The notes beneath the pieces are model-generated. The model searched no databases. It saw only the letters and a list, made by a program, of their open reading frames with translations, and was not told where the DNA came from. From Chloroflexota bacterium (GTDB lineage: Bacteria; Chloroflexota; Dehalococcoidia; GIF9; UBA5629), in contig VGOF01000010.1 of assembly GCA_016875975.1 (NCBI GenBank), forward strand, positions 1-16,240: DNA of 16,240 bases, in the 5' to 3' direction. Positions 12,937 through 16,240 of the stretch are shown in pieces; within the stretch, counting starts at the first letter, position 1, and the number at the start of each line of letters is the position of its first letter. The translations under genes and the position numbers were made by a program.

Positions 12937-15333
12937 ATGCAGACGACGGTTGATGCAATTAAGAGCAAGCTGGTCATCAAGGCAGTACGCAACGTAAGAA
13001 GAGGCTATGAGAAAGAGGAGGCCTCAAGAGGCATGTATCGACCCGGCATTAAGCTTGACCTGCAAAGGTCGAGGTACCTGACCGAGTCCTATAAGCAAAC
13101 CGATGGCCTGCCGATGGTCATGCGGAGAGCACTCGCCTTTGAAAACATCCTCAAAAAGATGGATATCTATATACAGGACTGGGAGCGCCTAGTTGGCAAC
13201 GCAGTTTCCTTCCCCCAGGGGCTTTACTTCGGCATAGATATGAACTGGCGCTCGGTAAAACGCCTCACCAGCGACCAGGAGGGGCAAGAGCTACTTGACG
13301 ATGCCGGCAGAGCCGAACTGGCGGAGCTAATTGAATACTGGAAAGGGAAGTCCATGAGCGACCGCCAGCAAGAGGCTTTCACCGGCGATATCCTGAAATA
13401 TTGGAAGTTCGAAGGAACATTCATGTGGAGCCACTGGTCGGAGCTGGGAATACCAAACTATGAGAAGATCTTCCGCATTGGCCTCAAGGGCATCATCGCT
13501 GAAGCCGAAAGTCGACTTGAGGAGATAGACCGGGAGATACCGCTGGACTACATCGAGCAGAAGGAGTTCCTGAAATCTGCCATCGTAGCCCTCAAGGCCA
13601 TAATCATGTATGCCAACCGCTACGCAGAATTCGCGCAAAAGCTGGCTGAAAAATCCACTGACCCTGATGATAGGAAACGGTTAGAGCAGATAGCCCAGAC
13701 CTGCAGGCACGTCCCGGAAAACCCGCCCAGGACGCTCCTCGAAGCGATTCAATCGTTCTACTTCATCCATGTGGGGCGCTACATCGAGTACTCCACGCTA
13801 GGCATAGGTGTTCGTTTTGACAAAATCTTCGGCCCCTACTACGAAAGAAACCTAAAGGAAGGGCGTATCACGCGTGACGAGGCGCTGGAGCTTTTACAGC
13901 TCCTCTGGGTCAAATTCCACGAGTTGGGACTCATCTATTCGCCGATGCTTTCCGGCATCTATGGCGGTGTGGAGTCACTCCAGGCCGTTACTATCGGGGG
14001 AGTAGACGAGAAAGGCAACGACGTCACCAATGAAATGAGCTACCTGGTACTGGACGCTGCGCATAACATGCGAACGCTGGAGCCGAGCATCGTCTTGCGT
14101 TACCATGACGGCACACCTGGCAAGCTCCTGACCAGGGCAACCGAGGTCATCCATTCCGGCGTGGGTTACCCTTCATTCTTCAATGACCGCACGCTCATCC
14201 CCACCCTGCAAAAATGGAATGTCCCACTAGAAGATGCGCGTGATTACGCCGTCACCGGTTGTGTGTACCTGGAGCTTCCCGGCAAAAATATAGCAAGAAG
14301 GCCATTAGGAGGTCTTGTCTTGCCCAAATGCCTCTGGTGGGCTTTACACCGGGGGGTACATCCCGTAACCAACATACCCTGGGGGGCACCGACACCAGAC
14401 CCGGCAACATTCAAATCTCACCAAGACCTCATCGATGCCTACCTTGAACAGGTGCGCTTCTTTTTTGGAAGGCACGTCAAGATAGAGAACACCTGCCGCT
14501 CGCTTTACGCTGAATACCTCCCCAGGCCATATTATTCGGCACTACTTGACGGCTGCATCGAAAAAGGAATGGATTCCCGCAGATGGGCCTATCCTTCAAT
14601 GGTCCATGACTTCGTGGTTATCATCGGCACCACTAACGTGGTCGATTCCGTCATAGCCATAAAGAAGGTGGTCTTTGAGGACCGCGCAATCAGCCTCCCA
14701 GAGCTTATACAGGTAATGGACAAAAACTGGGAGGGACACGAGGACATGCGGCAGATGATGCTCAGGGCACCCAAGTACGGAAATGACGACGACTACGCTG
14801 ATTCCATCGCAACCGAAATACATCACCGCACCGTAGCCGTCATGGCTGAATTCACAGACCGCTTCGGGAACCCGATGAGAGGCGATGGCAGCGGTTTGTC
14901 CGCAACCTACAGCGCAGCCCTGTACACGCCAGCTACGCCCGACGGCAGAAGAGAAGCCGAACCCTTTGCCGATGCCACTCTCTCGCCAGTGCAGGGACGC
15001 GATTTCCGAGGCCCGACAGCAGTGCTCTGCTCAGCAGCCAAAATAGACACCACGAAGACATACAATCACCTCCTCAACCAGAAATTCTCGCCTTCGATGC
15101 TCGAAGGTGATATGAAAGAAACATTTGTCAACTACCTGAGGACATGGGGCGACCTGGACATTAGCCACATCCAGTTCAACGTGGTAGACAAAGCCACATT
15201 GCTCGATGCCCAGAAGCATCCGGATAAGCACCCAGACCTCATCGTCCGCGTAGCTGGTTATAGCGCCTACTTTGTGGATTTGAGCAAGGGCCTGCAGGAC
15301 TCCATAATCGCCCGCACAGAGCAGCATTTCTAA
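12937..15333 (+). CDS. Glycyl radical enzyme (pyruvate formate-lyase superfamily), substrate unknown
   Basis: 798 residues, typical for the superfamily. The PFL-like domain covers most of the protein. The catalytic cysteine is Cys442 in YAVTGCVYLELPGK, and the glycyl radical site is Gly774 in RVAGYSAYFVDL, 25 residues before the C-terminus. Other conserved text: YIEYSTLGIGVRFDK, GDGSGLSATYSAALYTP and NQKFSPSMLEG. Such enzymes work only without oxygen and use a thiyl radical to cleave C-C, C-N, C-O or C-S bonds or to add fumarate. In choline lyase, diol dehydratases and hydroxyphenylacetate decarboxylase the cysteine is followed by Val-Glu (GCVE); here it is GCVY, so those names should not be used. 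It also lacks the adjacent Cys pair of true pyruvate formate-lyase. The ATG follows GAGGAGGTAAACCG. Its activase begins 3 bases after the stop, and a divergent TetR gene probably controls it. Confidence 0.92.
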   Translation: MQTTVDAIKSKLVIKAVRNVRRGYEKEEASRGMYRPGIKLDLQRSRYLTESYKQTDGLPMVMRRALAFENILKKMDIYIQDWERLVGNAVSFPQGLYFGIDMNWRSVKRLTSDQEGQELLDDAGRAELAELIEYWKGKSMSDRQQEAFTGDILKYWKFEGTFMWSHWSELGIPNYEKIFRIGLKGIIAEAESRLEEIDREIPLDYIEQKEFLKSAIVALKAIIMYANRYAEFAQKLAEKSTDPDDRKRLEQIAQTCRHVPENPPRTLLEAIQSFYFIHVGRYIEYSTLGIGVRFDKIFGPYYERNLKEGRITRDEALELLQLLWVKFHELGLIYSPMLSGIYGGVESLQAVTIGGVDEKGNDVTNEMSYLVLDAAHNMRTLEPSIVLRYHDGTPGKLLTRATEVIHSGVGYPSFFNDRTLIPTLQKWNVPLEDARDYAVTGCVYLELPGKNIARRPLGGLVLPKCLWWALHRGVHPVTNIPWGAPTPDPATFKSHQDLIDAYLEQVRFFFGRHVKIENTCRSLYAEYLPRPYYSALLDGCIEKGMDSRRWAYPSMVHDFVVIIGTTNVVDSVIAIKKVVFEDRAISLPELIQVMDKNWEGHEDMRQMMLRAPKYGNDDDYADSIATEIHHRTVAVMAEFTDRFGNPMRGDGSGLSATYSAALYTPATPDGRREAEPFADATLSPVQGRDFRGPTAVLCSAAKIDTTKTYNHLLNQKFSPSMLEGDMKETFVNYLRTWGDLDISHIQFNVVDKATLLDAQKHPDKHPDLIVRVAGYSAYFVDLSKGLQDSIIARTEQHF

Positions 15334-15336
15334 TTT

Positions 15337-16240
15337 ATGAAAGACAGCGGGATAATCTTCGATATCCAGCGGTTCAGCGTGCACGACGGACCGGGTATCA
15401 GGACCACGGTGTTCTTCAAGGGGTGCCCGCTACGCTGCGCCTGGTGTGCCAACCCCGAATCACAGGCAATAGAGCCGCAGCTTATTGCGCGCGATGTAAA
15501 ATGCCAACGTTGTGGCAAATGCAAAGAGGTATGTCCGCGCGATGCCATAACGCAGGGCAGCGACGGAGTCAGGATAATACACTGGGAGCGCTGTGACCAG
15601 TGCCTGGCCTGTGTGGACGCCTGCATCTACGGGGCGCTGAACATCGCCGGAAAACGCATAACCGTAGCTGAAGTGGCTGCGGAAGCAGGAAGAGACAGGC
15701 CGTTCTACAAGAACTCAGGCGGAGGTGTGACGCTGTCCGGCGGCGAACCCGTCAGCCAGCCGGGATTCTGCCTCAACCTGGCTCGCACGTTAAAAGACAA
15801 AGGCTTGCACGTAGCACTGGATACTTCGGGATACGCTGGCACAAACGACGTCACCTCCATATTGCCCTACGTAGACCTGGTGCTATTCGATATCAAGCAC
15901 CTGGACACTCAGCAGCACAAAAAATATACAGGCGTGGACAACGCTTTGATACTGGAGAATCTCAATGCAGTTGCCGGCAGAACCAAAATCTGGCTGCGGG
16001 TGCCTCTGATTGCAGGGATAAACGACTCCCGAGAACATATCAGGGAAGTAGCGGAACTGGCAAAAAAGGTGAGGGCTGACAAGGTCTCTCTACTGCCCTA
16101 CCACGAGGGCGGCAAATCCAAGAGCCATCAAGTTGGCAAGCGGTATGCCTTGCGTGGCCAGCGAACTCCCGATAAAGCCCGTGTTGAAGAACTCAAAGCG
16201 GCCATCATCAAGAGTGGCGTGGACGCCTCAATCGGCCACT
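15337..16240 (+). CDS. Glycyl-radical enzyme activating protein (radical SAM), 3' partial
   Basis: 301 complete codons are visible and the frame is open to the window end. The radical-SAM cluster motif is CPLRCAWC (Cys30, Cys34, Cys37), preceded by the activase signature DIQRFSVHDGPGIRTTVFFK. A two-cluster ferredoxin insert follows: CQRCGKCKEVCP (Cys56-66) and CDQCLACVDAC (Cys86-96). This is the arrangement of activases of the choline lyase/glycerol dehydratase/benzylsuccinate synthase type rather than the short PflA. SAM-binding text includes SGGGVTLSGGEPVSQPGF and DTSGYAG, then FDIKHLD and WLRVPLIAGIND. It makes the glycyl radical at Gly774 of the upstream enzyme by reductive cleavage of SAM. 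The start ATG is 3 bases after the upstream stop with no clear ribosome binding site, so translation is probably coupled. Perhaps 5-20 residues are missing at the C-terminus. Confidence 0.95.
   Translation, partial: MKDSGIIFDIQRFSVHDGPGIRTTVFFKGCPLRCAWCANPESQAIEPQLIARDVKCQRCGKCKEVCPRDAITQGSDGVRIIHWERCDQCLACVDACIYGALNIAGKRITVAEVAAEAGRDRPFYKNSGGGVTLSGGEPVSQPGFCLNLARTLKDKGLHVALDTSGYAGTNDVTSILPYVDLVLFDIKHLDTQQHKKYTGVDNALILENLNAVAGRTKIWLRVPLIAGINDSREHIREVAELAKKVRADKVSLLPYHEGGKSKSHQVGKRYALRGQRTPDKARVEELKAAIIKSGVDASIGH

Noticed and set aside
12937..15333. Choline trimethylamine-lyase, glycerol dehydratase or pyruvate formate-lyase
   Set aside because: The catalytic motif is GCVY rather than GCVE, there is no adjacent Cys pair, and no microcompartment or partner genes are visible.

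Overview
The window looks like chromosome of an obligately anaerobic bacterium of moderate GC content. It carries a glycyl radical enzyme with its radical-SAM activase, a selenocysteine-containing redox protein, and a sulfur/PLP gene cluster. The gene complement and style (NIL-domain protein, HypE-like AIR synthase, CFI-box surface protein, dispersed GCGAGGAG-type palindromic repeats) remind me most of uncultured Dehalococcoidia (Chloroflexota). That is inference from recall, not a demonstrated placement. I see no tRNA, rRNA, CRISPR array or transposase.

Layout. (1) 3-4882, plus strand: five tightly spaced genes, probably one operon. They are a Cys/Met-metabolism PLP enzyme (5' end cut off by the window), threonine synthase, an 80-residue free-standing NIL-domain protein, a NifS-type cysteine desulfurase and a HypE-like AIR-synthase-superfamily protein. 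Together they suggest sulfur amino acid synthesis and sulfur transfer. (2) 4968-5435: a small membrane protein of unknown function. (3) 5436-5766: 331 bases without a clear gene, holding a long imperfect hairpin, a possible minus-strand gene remnant and a good promoter. (4) 5767-6468: a gene with an in-frame TGA at a conserved cysteine position of the C_GCAxxG_C_C family, followed by a well-formed bacterial SECIS-like hairpin and ending in a glutaredoxin domain. I read it as a 233-residue selenoprotein. Ordinary gene calling would start it at 5860 and lose the catalytic N-terminus. (5) 6544-10995: two adjacent exported proteins built from about 95-residue W-G-W...LTQSGN..TG repeat modules (four each) joined by Pro/Thr-rich linkers. 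The first also has three PKD-like domains and a C-terminal CFI box; the second is a predicted lipoprotein. (6) 10996-11309: 314 bases with a composite palindromic repeat and a doubtful tiny Cys-rich ORF. (7) 11310-12793: a GNAT acetyltransferase and, convergent to it, a TetR regulator. (8) 12794-12936: a divergent promoter region with a 13-bp perfect palindrome overlapping both predicted promoters. (9) 12937-16240: a glycyl radical enzyme of unassigned substrate and its activating enzyme (3' end cut off).

How the parts may work together. TetR probably represses both itself and the glycyl radical enzyme operon and responds to a ligand of that pathway. The sulfur operon and the thiol/selenol redox protein both concern sulfur or redox chemistry, but they appear to be separate transcription units. 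The two modular proteins are probably cell-surface proteins that bind something or form an extracellular structure; no ligand can be named from sequence. The strongest candidate for something overlooked is the selenoprotein-glutaredoxin fusion. The second is the glycyl radical enzyme, which has Tyr where the Glu of the GCVE motif is expected.
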